A stretch of 40,339 bases of DNA from Maribacter sp. (GCF_016744255.1 NZ_JADGES010000022.1:1-40339); one strand, 5' to 3'. Shown: positions 18,484 through 26,989, numbered from the stretch's first letter. Made by a program: numbers and translations. Notes: a model not told the origin generated them from the letters alone.

Positions 18484-18876
18484 ATGGAAACGCAACGTCA
18501 GAAAAAAATAGCCGGAGTAATACAAAAAGATATTGTAGATATTCTACAACGCGCAGCAATAGATGGTGGACTTACAGGAACTTTAATTTCTGTCTCTAAA
18601 GTAGCCGTAACAAGTGATTTGTCTATAGCTAAGGTATATGTTAGTATTTTTCCAAATAAAGGTGCAGATGAACTTTTAAAGGGAATACAATCTAACCAAC
18701 CCCTAATAAAGCATGAGCTTTCGCAACGTACCAAAAATCAGTTACGAAGAGTTCCAGAATTATTATTCTATTTAGATGATTCTTTAGATTATATAGAGAA
18801 AATAGAAAAGTCTTTAAAAAGAGAAGAAAATCCTATTGAAAATAGAGACCTTTTAGAAAAAAGAAAAAAATCTTAA
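18484..18876 (+). CDS. rbfA: 30S ribosome-binding factor RbfA
   Basis: 130 residues, typical for RbfA. Small cytosolic KH-fold protein that helps 16S rRNA 5'-end maturation and 30S assembly. It starts METQRQKKIAGVIQKDIVDI, and ISVSKVAVTSDLSIAKVYVS and the AxG-like ELSQRTKNQLRRVPELLFY are characteristic, ending in DDSLDYIEKI. It is followed after 3 bases by the permease gene, an order often seen in Flavobacteriia. Confidence 0.95.
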   Translation: METQRQKKIAGVIQKDIVDILQRAAIDGGLTGTLISVSKVAVTSDLSIAKVYVSIFPNKGADELLKGIQSNQPLIKHELSQRTKNQLRRVPELLFYLDDSLDYIEKIEKSLKREENPIENRDLLEKRKKS

Positions 18877-18879
18877 CTA

Positions 18880-20085
18880 TTGAATTTTCCATTATACATC
18901 GCAAAAAGATACCTGCACTCTAAGAGTAGTCAAAATGCGGTGAATATTATTAATTTTATTACTTTTTTAGTTATTGTTATTGGCTCCGCAGCATTATTCA
19001 TTGTTTTATCTGGTTTTGCCGGTTTAAAAGAATTTAGTCTATCTTATACCAATACGATTGATCCCGATTTAAAGGCAATACCAAAAACGGGTAAGTTTTT
19101 TTCTATTACTCCTGAACAAGAAAAGCAACTTTCAAAAATTAAAGGTTTAACCTTTTACGCCAAGGAGTTAGAAGAAAAAGTATACCTATCTCACCAGCAA
19201 AAAAACCATATCGCTTACATAAAGGGGGTTGACTCTACTTTTACCAAAGTAACTGGAATAGATAGTACCATACAATATGGCAATTGGTCTATTAATAACG
19301 AAAAAGGTGTTACTGGTATTGGTATAGCAAACTTATTAGGCTTATCTATTAACCAATATAGACACCCTTTAGTGATTTTGGCTCCAAAGCCAGGAAAAGG
19401 AAATACTTCGCAATTAACTTTAAAAGCAAAACCATATAACGAGCTCCCTTTATTAATGAGTGGGGTTTATGTTATTGAAGAGAATATTGATAAAAAATAT
19501 GTTTTTGCACATCTTCCCTTAGTACAAGCTTTACTTGAAAAAGACAGCACGAAAGTATCTGGAATAAATTTTAAAATTTCAGATGCTGTTACTAGCGACG
19601 AACTAAAAAGTGAAATTGCCGCTATTATACCTAATGTGATAATTAAAAGTAGAAAAGAACTAAACAGTACGCTCTACAAAATGTTAAACACAGAAAATTT
19701 AGCAACCTACCTTATTTTTACTTTAGTATTAATTATTGCTCTTTTTAATGTAGTCGGAGCCATAATTATGATGATTTTAGATAAACAACAAAACTCAAAA
19801 ACCCTTTACAATTTAGGAACAACCATAAAGCAACTTCGGAAAATATATTTTTTACAAGGAATTTTAGTTACAAGTCTAGGCGGTTTTATAGGTGTTCTCC
19901 TAGGTTCTATACTAATTGGCTCACAATTAGCTTTCGGATGGTTAAAAATTACACCTACCTTAGCCTATCCTGTGCAATACGATATAATTAATGTGGTAAT
20001 TGTTTTGGCAACTATTGTGGTTTTAGGAGTATTAGCATCTTTAGTTGCGAGCAGTAGAATTTCTAAAAAACTTATTACGGCCTAA
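18880..20085 (+). CDS. LolC/LolE-type ABC transporter permease (FtsX/MacB domain)
   Basis: 401 residues. Inner-membrane permease of the lipoprotein-release/FtsX group: one N-terminal helix (about 22-45, FITFLVIVIGSAALFIVLSG), a periplasmic domain of about 220 residues, then three helices at about 272-300, 320-348 and 365-390. It starts with TTG at 18880 (translated NFPLYIAKRYLHSKSS, the normal N-terminus of this family), three bases after rbfA, implying co-transcription. The ATPase partner is not in the window. It may release lipoproteins to the outer membrane, but FtsX-like permeases vary in substrate. Confidence 0.88.
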   Translation: MNFPLYIAKRYLHSKSSQNAVNIINFITFLVIVIGSAALFIVLSGFAGLKEFSLSYTNTIDPDLKAIPKTGKFFSITPEQEKQLSKIKGLTFYAKELEEKVYLSHQQKNHIAYIKGVDSTFTKVTGIDSTIQYGNWSINNEKGVTGIGIANLLGLSINQYRHPLVILAPKPGKGNTSQLTLKAKPYNELPLLMSGVYVIEENIDKKYVFAHLPLVQALLEKDSTKVSGINFKISDAVTSDELKSEIAAIIPNVIIKSRKELNSTLYKMLNTENLATYLIFTLVLIIALFNVVGAIIMMILDKQQNSKTLYNLGTTIKQLRKIYFLQGILVTSLGGFIGVLLGSILIGSQLAFGWLKITPTLAYPVQYDIINVVIVLATIVVLGVLASLVASSRISKKLITA

Positions 20086-20130
20086 TAGCCCCAAAAGTAA
20101 TACGGAATCTTTTTTGTCTGCGCCCTCTCT

Positions 20131-20775
20131 CTATTTTCTACTTACACTATTTTTTCGATTCACTTTTCTTATCCAAAAACTTATAAAACTCGCACCTATT
20201 ATACCTGGTATAAACCAGCCATAAAAACTAGGAAAAAATTGATTGACGACAACAAATGCTGTTGTAGCGGAGATATAACCGCCAATCATTTTTACCAAAT
20301 GTAATTTTAGCCAACTATCTTTTACTTTAATAGGGTTTTTATACAAAATTAAATCCCGAATGGAGAATAGGATTCCAATAATTGCGAACACACAAAGAAC
20401 AATATGGATACTTTTATTCCAGATAATGGGTAGAAAAATCATTAAAATTCCCGTAATAATCATTACGATAGAAATCCATTTATCTATCTGAAAATTATGG
20501 TTTTTGTTTTTAAATCTTAATGCTCGTTTACCCGTTAGAATAAAATAGAGGCTAAAAATTCCGACAGCAAATAAAAAGGCACTATGATGATTCGGAAGAA
20601 ATGCAACTATCATTGCGGTAATCGCAGAAATTAACATCGTGTAATAAAACACAATTCCAGATTTTTTATGAATTGCAAGTCCCTTCTTTGCAACCATGGA
20701 AACAAAACCAGCTAAAAGTGCAATTCCACCAAATACTGCGTGAGTATAAATAAGAATTTTAATCGTTTCTTCCAT
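20131..20775 (-). CDS. Multi-pass membrane protein, DUF2306-like
   Basis: 214 residues with about six to seven predicted membrane helices (IYTHAVFGGIALLAGFVSMV, GIVFYYTMLISAITAMIVAF, AFLFAVGIFSLYFILTG and others). The pattern THAVFGGIALLAG, then GLAIHKKSGIVFYYTML, is like the DUF2306 family of putative inner-membrane proteins with His residues in the first helix and loop. No function is known. It converges on the permease gene (46 bases between stops) and is separate from dusB on the same strand by 141 bases. Confidence 0.75.
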   Translation of the reverse strand: MEETIKILIYTHAVFGGIALLAGFVSMVAKKGLAIHKKSGIVFYYTMLISAITAMIVAFLPNHHSAFLFAVGIFSLYFILTGKRALRFKNKNHNFQIDKWISIVMIITGILMIFLPIIWNKSIHIVLCVFAIIGILFSIRDLILYKNPIKVKDSWLKLHLVKMIGGYISATTAFVVVNQFFPSFYGWFIPGIIGASFISFWIRKVNRKNSVSRK

Positions 20776-20916
20776 ATAATTTTCTATTGATAGAACGATT
20801 ACAAGTTCCGTTACTTTGTTAACGGTTTATATTTTTTAGTGCCGATTTGTTACATTATAGGGACAGGCTGTCTTATACAACTACAAAATACACTTTTTGA
20901 GCTTTAGATTTTTAAG

Positions 20917-21912
20917 CTATCTAAGAAATTCAAAATCTCCAAATTTTTCTAATACGTCGTTAAAAGCAGCAAACACAGAGGCTGAATCATCGCTAGTAAC
21001 CATTTTCATGCGATGTTCTTTAAAATCTGGAATCCCTTTAAAATAATTGGTATAGTGCCTTCTAGTTTCAAATACACCTAATTTTTCCCCTTTCCAATCA
21101 ATCGCCATTTCTAAATGTCTACGTGCTGCAGTAACACGTTCTTCCATGGTTGGTGGTGCCAAATATGTTCCTGTTTCCATAAAATGCTTTACTTCCTTAA
21201 AAAACCAAGGATAACCAATACTCGCACGCCCAATCATTGCACCATCTAAACCATATTCATCGCGCATTTTTACGGCTGCTTCTGGTGTATTTACATCCCC
21301 ATTACCAAAAACAGGAATATGCATTCTCTGGTTGTTTTTTACCGCTGCAATTTGTGTCCAATCAGCATCGCCCTTATACATTTGTACTCTTGTTCTACCA
21401 TGAATTGCAATTGCTGCACAGCCTACATCTTGCAAACGCTCTGCAACCTCTACAATTTTTATAGAATCGGTATCCCATCCTAGCCTTGTCTTCACTGTAA
21501 TGGGTAGTTTGGTATGCTCTACCATGGCTTTAGTTAAAGAGACCATTAAATCTATATCTTTTAAAATACCAGCACCAGCACCTTTACTAACCACCTTTTT
21601 TACAGGACAACCAAAGTTAATGTCTATAATATCTGGACCCGATTTTTCTACAATCTCCACAGAACGAAGCATGGAATCTAAGTTGGCTCCAAAAATCTGA
21701 ATTCCGACTGGGCGTTCCTTCTCATAAATATCTAACTTCATTACACTTTTTGCAGCATCGCGAATTAATCCTTCCGAGGAAATAAACTCCGTATATACTA
21801 CATCTGCCCCTTGTTCTTTACATAACGTACGGAAAGGTGGATCACTAACATCTTCCATAGGTGCTAGTAATAAAGGGAAATCTGGTAATTGTATGTCTCC
21901 AATTTTTGGCAT
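20917..21912 (-). CDS. dusB: tRNA-dihydrouridine synthase B
   Basis: 331 residues, TIM-barrel flavoenzyme reducing uridine to dihydrouridine in the tRNA D-loop using FMN and NADPH. LLLAPMEDVSDPPFR at the start, catalytic Cys102 in NFGCPVKKVVSKGAGAGIL, KTRLGWD with Lys141, IHGRTR with His171, and GNGDV and GAMIGRASIGYPWFF near the FMN phosphate site are all as in DusB. The C-terminal helical domain carries RRHYTNYFKGIPDFK. It is divergent from the Lgt-like operon, with only 61 bases between starts. Confidence 0.96.
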   Translation of the reverse strand: MPKIGDIQLPDFPLLLAPMEDVSDPPFRTLCKEQGADVVYTEFISSEGLIRDAAKSVMKLDIYEKERPVGIQIFGANLDSMLRSVEIVEKSGPDIIDINFGCPVKKVVSKGAGAGILKDIDLMVSLTKAMVEHTKLPITVKTRLGWDTDSIKIVEVAERLQDVGCAAIAIHGRTRVQMYKGDADWTQIAAVKNNQRMHIPVFGNGDVNTPEAAVKMRDEYGLDGAMIGRASIGYPWFFKEVKHFMETGTYLAPPTMEERVTAARRHLEMAIDWKGEKLGVFETRRHYTNYFKGIPDFKEHRMKMVTSDDSASVFAAFNDVLEKFGDFEFLR

Positions 21913-21973
21913 GCTGCAAATTTACTACTATTACATTAGCTGTAAAAACAGAAAATGCTACTATCTTAGTCCT

Positions 21974-22747
21974 ATGTTTTTATCCTTTTCTATTCCGTAC
22001 GAGCCCATTCTATATGGAATAAAGATTAATATGCACCTTGTGTTGGAGTATTTAGCCTTTTTTATTGGGTTTCAATATTATCGTTTTTTACGAAAAAAAA
22101 GTGCCGATTTAATATCTTCTACCAATCGCTTGTCAATAATTATTGGAGCCATATTTGGTGCTTTATTTTTATCTAGGTTTGTCGCATTTTTTGAAAACCC
22201 TGTATTACATTATAACCAAGGTTGGCTTTCTATTCTTAATAACAAAACCATAATGGGTGGTTTATTCGGTGGCCTTTTAGGAGTAGAGCTCGTAAAAAAA
22301 AGAATTGGAGTAAAAACATCCTCAGGGGATCTTTTTACTTTACCTATAATCCTTGGTCTTATAATTGGCCGTTTAGGCTGTTTCTTAGCGGGGACCAATG
22401 AATTTACCTATGGTATTGTAACCAACAGTTTTCTTGGTATGTCTTTAGGAGATGAATACCTTAGGCACCCTATTGCCCTTTATGAAATTGTCTTCCTTGT
22501 CTTTCTTTTTGCCCGTATTAAATATCTTAGAAAAAGAAAGAGTGCTTTGGAGAATGGAATGCTTTTTAAAATTTTTATGATTGCCTATTTTTCTTTTAGA
22601 TTCTCTATAGAATTCCTAAAACCAAATCCGTTTCTATTTTTAGAGCTTAGCACTATTCAGTTTTTATGCCTAATTTGTCTTTGCTATTACTATAAAACCA
22701 TATTAAAAGGAATATCATATGCCTACAAGAAATTACACCTATTATGA
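21974..22747 (+). CDS. Lgt-like (prolipoprotein diacylglyceryl transferase family) membrane protein lacking the HGG histidine
   Basis: 257 residues, polytopic. Start at ATG 21974 rather than an upstream ATG at 21893, which would overlap dusB. The Lgt signature is recognisable: IIGRLGCFLAGTNEFTYG (131-147; Arg133 matches the essential Arg of the GR motif), RHPIALYE (164-171) and FRFSIEFLKPN (208-218; Arg209 and Glu213 match the Lgt RxxxE). The position of the conserved HGG motif reads MGG (94-96), so a histidine important in E. coli Lgt (His103) is missing. True Lgt transfers diacylglycerol from phosphatidylglycerol to prolipoprotein; this paralogue may use a different acceptor or lipid. It overlaps the next gene, a radical SAM enzyme, by 29 bases. 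Confidence 0.82.
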   Translation: MFLSFSIPYEPILYGIKINMHLVLEYLAFFIGFQYYRFLRKKSADLISSTNRLSIIIGAIFGALFLSRFVAFFENPVLHYNQGWLSILNNKTIMGGLFGGLLGVELVKKRIGVKTSSGDLFTLPIILGLIIGRLGCFLAGTNEFTYGIVTNSFLGMSLGDEYLRHPIALYEIVFLVFLFARIKYLRKRKSALENGMLFKIFMIAYFSFRFSIEFLKPNPFLFLELSTIQFLCLICLCYYYKTILKGISYAYKKLHLL

Positions 22748-24110
22748 TTTTACATTAAGCCTTTGCCCTGAATGTTTAAGAAGGGTCGATGCTAAAATTG
22801 TTTTTGAAAATGATAAGGTATACATGCTTAAGAATTGCAAGGAGCATGGTAACTCTAAGGTTTTAATAGCAGATGATATAGAGTACTATAAAAACATAAG
22901 GAACTATAACAAGGCTTCTGAATACCCAAATACTTTTAATACAGAAACGCATTATGGCTGTCCTTACGATTGTGGCCTTTGCCCCGATCATGAGCAACAT
23001 TCTTGTCTTACCGTAATAGAGCTTACCGATCGCTGTAATTTAACCTGCCCTACTTGTTATGCATCTTCTTCTCCTAGTTATGGTAGGCATAGAACTTTAG
23101 AAGAAGTTAAAAAAATGCTCGATGTTATTGTAAAAAATGAAGGAGAGCCAGATGTAGTGCAACTCAGTGGTGGTGAACCTACTATACACCCTCATTTTTT
23201 TGAAATTTTAGATTATGCTAAAACCCTACCTATTCGGCATTTAATGCTCAATACTAACGGAATTAAAATAGCCAAAGATTATGCCTTTGCACAGCGCTTA
23301 GCAACCTATACTCCAGATTTTGAAATCTATCTTCAGTTCGATTCTTTGGATAATAACGTTTTACAAACTCTACGTGGTGCAGATTTAGCCGAAACCAGGT
23401 TAAAAGCATTAGAGCACTTAAATAAATTAAACCTATCTACAACCCTTGTGGTTACCTTACAAAAGGGGCTTAACGACCATGAAATGGGTAAAACCATTGA
23501 TTTTGCTTTAAAACAAAAATGTGTTCGCGGAGTTACCTTTCAGCCCACACAAATTGCTGGTAGACTAGATAATTTCGAGGTAGACGAAAACAGAATAACA
23601 CTCACCGAAGTACGTAGAAAAATATTGGAGCAATCCCCTATTTTTGAGCCAGACGATTTAATCCCTGTACCTTGTAACCCAGATGCTTTGGTGATGGCTT
23701 ATGCCCTAAAAGTAGGAGATGTAGTAAGTCCGTTAACGCGCTACATTAATCCAGAGGATTTATTAAATGAAGGAAAGAATACCATAATTTATGAGCAAGA
23801 CCCTGAATTACATGGTAAAATGATAGATCTCTTTAGTACTGGTAACTCTGTAGAAAAAGCTTCTGAAAATCTAAAAAGTATACTATGTTGCTTGCCCGAA
23901 ATTGATGCTCCTAACTTAGGGTATGATAACCTCTTTAGAATTATAATTATGCAGTTTATCGATGCTCATAATTTTGATGTTAGAGCCATTAAAAAATCTT
24001 GTGTACATATTGTAAATAAGGACTATAAAATTATTCCTTTTGAAACTATGAATCTCTTTTATAGAGATGATAAATTAGAACGTTTAAAAGAACTACAAAA
24101 CGAAATATGA
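22719..24110 (+). CDS. Radical SAM enzyme of the tetraether-lipid-synthase (Tes/MJ0619)-like family
   Basis: 463 residues, soluble. An N-terminal small metal site (Cys16, Cys19 in LCPEC, Cys40 in NCKEHG) is followed by the Tes-type cysteine cluster GCPYDCGLCPDHEQHSC (Cys81, Cys85, Cys88, Cys96), the radical SAM motif TDRCNLTCPTC (Cys106, Cys110, Cys113), and GGEPT at 151-155. The C-terminal part has SILCCLPEID (Cys390, Cys391), FDVRAIKKSCVHI (Cys428) and IIPFETMNLFYRD, matching the tail of the same family. Archaeal Tes joins two lipid tails through unactivated carbons; the bacterial relatives are largely uncharacterised. The start overlaps the Lgt-like gene and the stop overlaps the next gene (ATGA), so the three are one operon. 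Carbon-carbon coupling or alkylation of a lipid is a reasonable guess, not shown. Confidence 0.85.
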   Translation: MPTRNYTYYDFTLSLCPECLRRVDAKIVFENDKVYMLKNCKEHGNSKVLIADDIEYYKNIRNYNKASEYPNTFNTETHYGCPYDCGLCPDHEQHSCLTVIELTDRCNLTCPTCYASSSPSYGRHRTLEEVKKMLDVIVKNEGEPDVVQLSGGEPTIHPHFFEILDYAKTLPIRHLMLNTNGIKIAKDYAFAQRLATYTPDFEIYLQFDSLDNNVLQTLRGADLAETRLKALEHLNKLNLSTTLVVTLQKGLNDHEMGKTIDFALKQKCVRGVTFQPTQIAGRLDNFEVDENRITLTEVRRKILEQSPIFEPDDLIPVPCNPDALVMAYALKVGDVVSPLTRYINPEDLLNEGKNTIIYEQDPELHGKMIDLFSTGNSVEKASENLKSILCCLPEIDAPNLGYDNLFRIIIMQFIDAHNFDVRAIKKSCVHIVNKDYKIIPFETMNLFYRDDKLERLKELQNEI

Positions 24111-24325
24111 TGAATATAATTTTCCCTTTAGAAGTTGGAAACCTGGATGGCCTAGTTACGTTTCTTTTTGCCATTATGTTTGGCCCAGCAATTGTACTTA
24201 TAATAATAGGTCTTATTTTAAGAGGCAAAGAAAAACCAAAAGCAGGTAAGGTACTTTTTATATTAGCAGGTGTCTATTTATTAGTTAGTTTAGGCGTTTG
24301 TGGAGGTTTAATGGGTGCGTTTTAA
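24107..24325 (+). CDS. Small two-helix membrane protein of the Lgt-like/radical SAM operon
   Basis: 72 residues, unknown family. Two hydrophobic helices at about 14-38 (TFLFAIMFGPAIVLIIIGLI) and 48-70 (VLFILAGVYLLVSLGVCGGL) joined by a basic loop (RGKEKPKAGK). It starts inside the stop of the radical SAM gene (ATGA, 4-base overlap), so it is translationally coupled. It could anchor or assist the soluble radical SAM protein at the membrane. It ends 3 bases from the convergent outer-membrane protein gene. Confidence 0.7.
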   Translation: MMNIIFPLEVGNLDGLVTFLFAIMFGPAIVLIIIGLILRGKEKPKAGKVLFILAGVYLLVSLGVCGGLMGAF

Positions 24326-24328
24326 GAA

Positions 24329-26728
24329 TTATATTCTTCGGCGTTCCGCATTATGCTTCGACTTTTTATTGTTTTTTATCTTTGAATTTCCAAACTTATA
24401 CCTAAATCCCAAACTAAAAAGGCGTGTTTCCCTTCTTGTGTAGGTCGAGTTATTTTGATCGCCATATACTCTAGATGCAAAACGTGCATTGTCCCTAAAA
24501 ACATCAGACATACCTAAAGAAATACTCGCTTTTTTATTCCACAATGTTTTTCGTATTGCTATACTTAAATTACTGTAAGCTTCCGAACTAGCATTACCAT
24601 AAATTGTAGGAGCATAATACACATAATTTACATCTACCATTAAGCTCTTATTATCTAATAATGCAAAACTATTTCTTGTTCTAAATAACCAAGACCAGAT
24701 ATCTCTTGTTAATAAATCGCCAGAACTAAAATCTACAAATTCATGCTCTTTATTTGAAATAGATAGTAAAATATAATTATCCCAATAATTAGTTACCTTT
24801 TTATTAAAAGAAAAATCTACTCCATAAAACGTATTTCTATCAATGTTATAACTAACATACCTTAATAAATTAGAGGTATTATCTTGAAAAACTTGTTCGC
24901 TAAAATAATTTTTCTCTACCATATAAAAGACCTCTACATTGTATGCCTTTTTTAAAGTATATTCTAAGGCTATATAGTTTCTAGTGGTTGGCAATAAGTT
25001 GGGATTACCCTCTATCACAGAGTTATTACTTTCGAAATACTGGAAAGGGTTAATCTTATTATACCTAGGTCTTTTAATTCTTCTAAAATAATAGAACCTT
25101 AAATTATGATCTTTACTTGGAACATAATTCAAAGAAAAGGAAGGAAATAACTCTAAATAGCTCCTCTTTGTTTTACTGGGGTTAGTATCTAAATCTCCAA
25201 GTGTTTCGGTATACTCTAATCGTAATCCAGTGTTTAATTTAAAATTCTCCCAGCTAGAGTTAAAACTAGTATACCCCGCATAAATATCTTCATCATACAG
25301 AAATACCCCTGCTTCTGTTGGGTTTATCCCAGGTTGGTTACGATCAAAACCTTCTTGTTTTATAGTACTCTTAGAATATATTCCCGCAAAACGAACCCCG
25401 GCTTCAAATCTACTAGCTTTACCAAAAGGGGTTATATAATCTAATTGAGCATTATACAGGTTTATCTTCTGATTAGAATCTGTCGTAAAATTATTAGTTC
25501 CCGTAGATTCTCCTAAATCATTAAAAAAAGTAGTATTTAAATCTTGTCCAATTTTTGCATCGTAAAAAGTATAGTGTGATCCAAAGGATATTTCTGCTCC
25601 TTTCTTATTTAGCTTCCTAACCCAATCTACATAATATGCAGTATTAAAATAATCTCTATCACTAAAAATAAGTGATTTAAAGCTAGAATCTAAGGCATCA
25701 TCTGTATAATTAACATCTGTATAAGTATCTTTTAGATTACTATATTTTGGTGTAAGAGCATTAAGACTAGACAAACTAATCGTATTTTTTTTGTTTATAT
25801 AATAATCAAAAAACAGGCTTAAATTATGTTTATTCTGTTTGGTCGTAGAGTTTTGGTTGGCTGTCCAATCGGAACTTGGGCTACCTATGTAATTTGTTTT
25901 ATCTGTAAACCTAGTAATATTTTTATTTCGACTAAAACTATAGTTTACAGAAAAATCAGTTTTTTTTCCCTTAAAATAGTGATCCGTACCCAAGGTATGC
26001 TTTGCAAAAACACCCTGTTTGTATGTATTATAAAGAGATCCATTATAACCCGATGCTAAATTTTTGCGCATTACAATATTAATGAGCATTCCTCCTTCTG
26101 CACTATATTTTAATGGTGGGTTGGTAATTACCTCAATAGATTCTACATTACTAGCACTAGTTCCAGAAAGTAAATTATATAAATCCTCAGTGGGTAGATT
26201 AACCTTTTTATTATTAATCATAACCCCGATATTATCTTGCCCCTTAATTTGTAGTTTATCTCCTGAGATAAGAACAGAAGGAGTCCTTTTTAAAACATCC
26301 CAAATATCGGAATCTGCCAAAGCAGTATTGGCAATATTAAACACCAGACGGTCTGCTTTTCTTTCTAACCTAGGTTTTTGTAGTGTAACCACAACCTCAT
26401 CTAAGTTTTGCTCAGATAAGTTTATTAGTATAGAACTTATTGTAATGTCTCCATTGATTTCTACAGAAATAGATTTAGAGGTGTTTCCTATATAACTAGC
26501 CTCTACATAATAACTGCCTTTTGCTAGTTTATTCAGCTTATAACTACCATCTTCTTCTGTAGAAGTTCCACGTAATAAAACAGAGTCTAAAGATTTAATA
26601 ACCACTGTTGCATAAGAAATAGGGTTTTTATTACTATCTAAAACAATACCAGACAAAGAATAATCTTGAGCAAATGATATCTTAAGAAAAGAAAAGAAAA
26701 GAAAAAAAGTAAGGTATAATCTTATCAT
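24329..26728 (-). CDS. Outer-membrane beta-barrel protein with carboxypeptidase-D-like domain (TonB-receptor-like)
   Basis: 799 residues. Signal peptide 1-20, then a carboxypeptidase-D regulatory-like domain (about 22-110: SGIVLDSNKNPISYATVVIK), a plug-like region (about 115-220: LDEVVVTLQKPRLERKADRL, LKRTPSVLISGDKLQIKGQD) and an OMP_b-brl_3-type barrel to the C-terminus, ending in a barrel strand (ETRLFSLGFRYKFGN) and a lysine-rich tail. The family is common in Flavobacteriia, and its substrates are mostly unknown. It is a single gene converging on the radical SAM operon and divergent from lepA. Confidence 0.88.
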   Translation of the reverse strand: MIRLYLTFFLFFSFLKISFAQDYSLSGIVLDSNKNPISYATVVIKSLDSVLLRGTSTEEDGSYKLNKLAKGSYYVEASYIGNTSKSISVEINGDITISSILINLSEQNLDEVVVTLQKPRLERKADRLVFNIANTALADSDIWDVLKRTPSVLISGDKLQIKGQDNIGVMINNKKVNLPTEDLYNLLSGTSASNVESIEVITNPPLKYSAEGGMLINIVMRKNLASGYNGSLYNTYKQGVFAKHTLGTDHYFKGKKTDFSVNYSFSRNKNITRFTDKTNYIGSPSSDWTANQNSTTKQNKHNLSLFFDYYINKKNTISLSSLNALTPKYSNLKDTYTDVNYTDDALDSSFKSLIFSDRDYFNTAYYVDWVRKLNKKGAEISFGSHYTFYDAKIGQDLNTTFFNDLGESTGTNNFTTDSNQKINLYNAQLDYITPFGKASRFEAGVRFAGIYSKSTIKQEGFDRNQPGINPTEAGVFLYDEDIYAGYTSFNSSWENFKLNTGLRLEYTETLGDLDTNPSKTKRSYLELFPSFSLNYVPSKDHNLRFYYFRRIKRPRYNKINPFQYFESNNSVIEGNPNLLPTTRNYIALEYTLKKAYNVEVFYMVEKNYFSEQVFQDNTSNLLRYVSYNIDRNTFYGVDFSFNKKVTNYWDNYILLSISNKEHEFVDFSSGDLLTRDIWSWLFRTRNSFALLDNKSLMVDVNYVYYAPTIYGNASSEAYSNLSIAIRKTLWNKKASISLGMSDVFRDNARFASRVYGDQNNSTYTRRETRLFSLGFRYKFGNSKIKNNKKSKHNAERRRI

Positions 26729-26777
26729 GTAGAATTTTCGACAATGTGGTAAATATAAATAAATATTACAAGAAATA

Positions 26778-26871
26778 ACCTACAATATATGTAGTTTATT
26801 GTAGGTTGTGGTGCTTTTTTCTTAGGAGATTGTTATCTCCAAACTTATAAATAATAAGGACTTAACGTCCT
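26778..26871. repeat. Three consecutive small hairpins between the barrel gene and lepA
   Basis: ACCTACAATA/TATTGTAGGT (26778-26787 and 26797-26806), GGAGAT/ATCTCC (26825-26830 and 26835-26840) and AGGAC/GTCCT (26857-26861 and 26867-26871) lie in the 261-base divergent gap. They are upstream of the likely lepA promoter, so they are not in its leader. Their role is unknown: transcription-factor sites, or leftovers of a lost terminator. Confidence 0.4.
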
Positions 26872-26916
26872 AAAATATTTATAGTCAGGGCTTAGATAGC
26901 AGTATTTAAATTAAGC

Positions 26917-26924
26917 TATATTTG
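26917..26924 (+). promoter_or_regulatory. Likely minus-7 promoter box of lepA
   Basis: TATATTTG, an exact TAnnTTTG match, 65 bases before the lepA ATG. No perfect TTG is found at minus-33. A transcript would begin near 26930, at the left arm of the long inverted repeat. Confidence 0.5.
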
Positions 26925-26976
26925 CAATTGCATTTCTTTGCCAGAAATAAAATTGGTAAAAAATAAATGCAATTGC
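26924..26976 (+). promoter_or_regulatory. 12-bp inverted repeat in the lepA leader
   Basis: GCAATTGCATTT (26924-26935) and AAATGCAATTGC (26965-26976) are perfect inverted copies 29 bases apart, the second ending 13 bases before the lepA ATG. In RNA this would form a long stem near the start codon; in DNA it could bind a dimeric protein. The left arm touches the predicted minus-7 box. Confidence 0.5.
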
Positions 26977-26989
26977 TCATTTTGCTCCT

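Noticed and set aside
21893-21973. Upstream ATG for the Lgt-like gene
   Set aside because: It would overlap the start of dusB, adds residues without family similarity, and would leave no space for a promoter.
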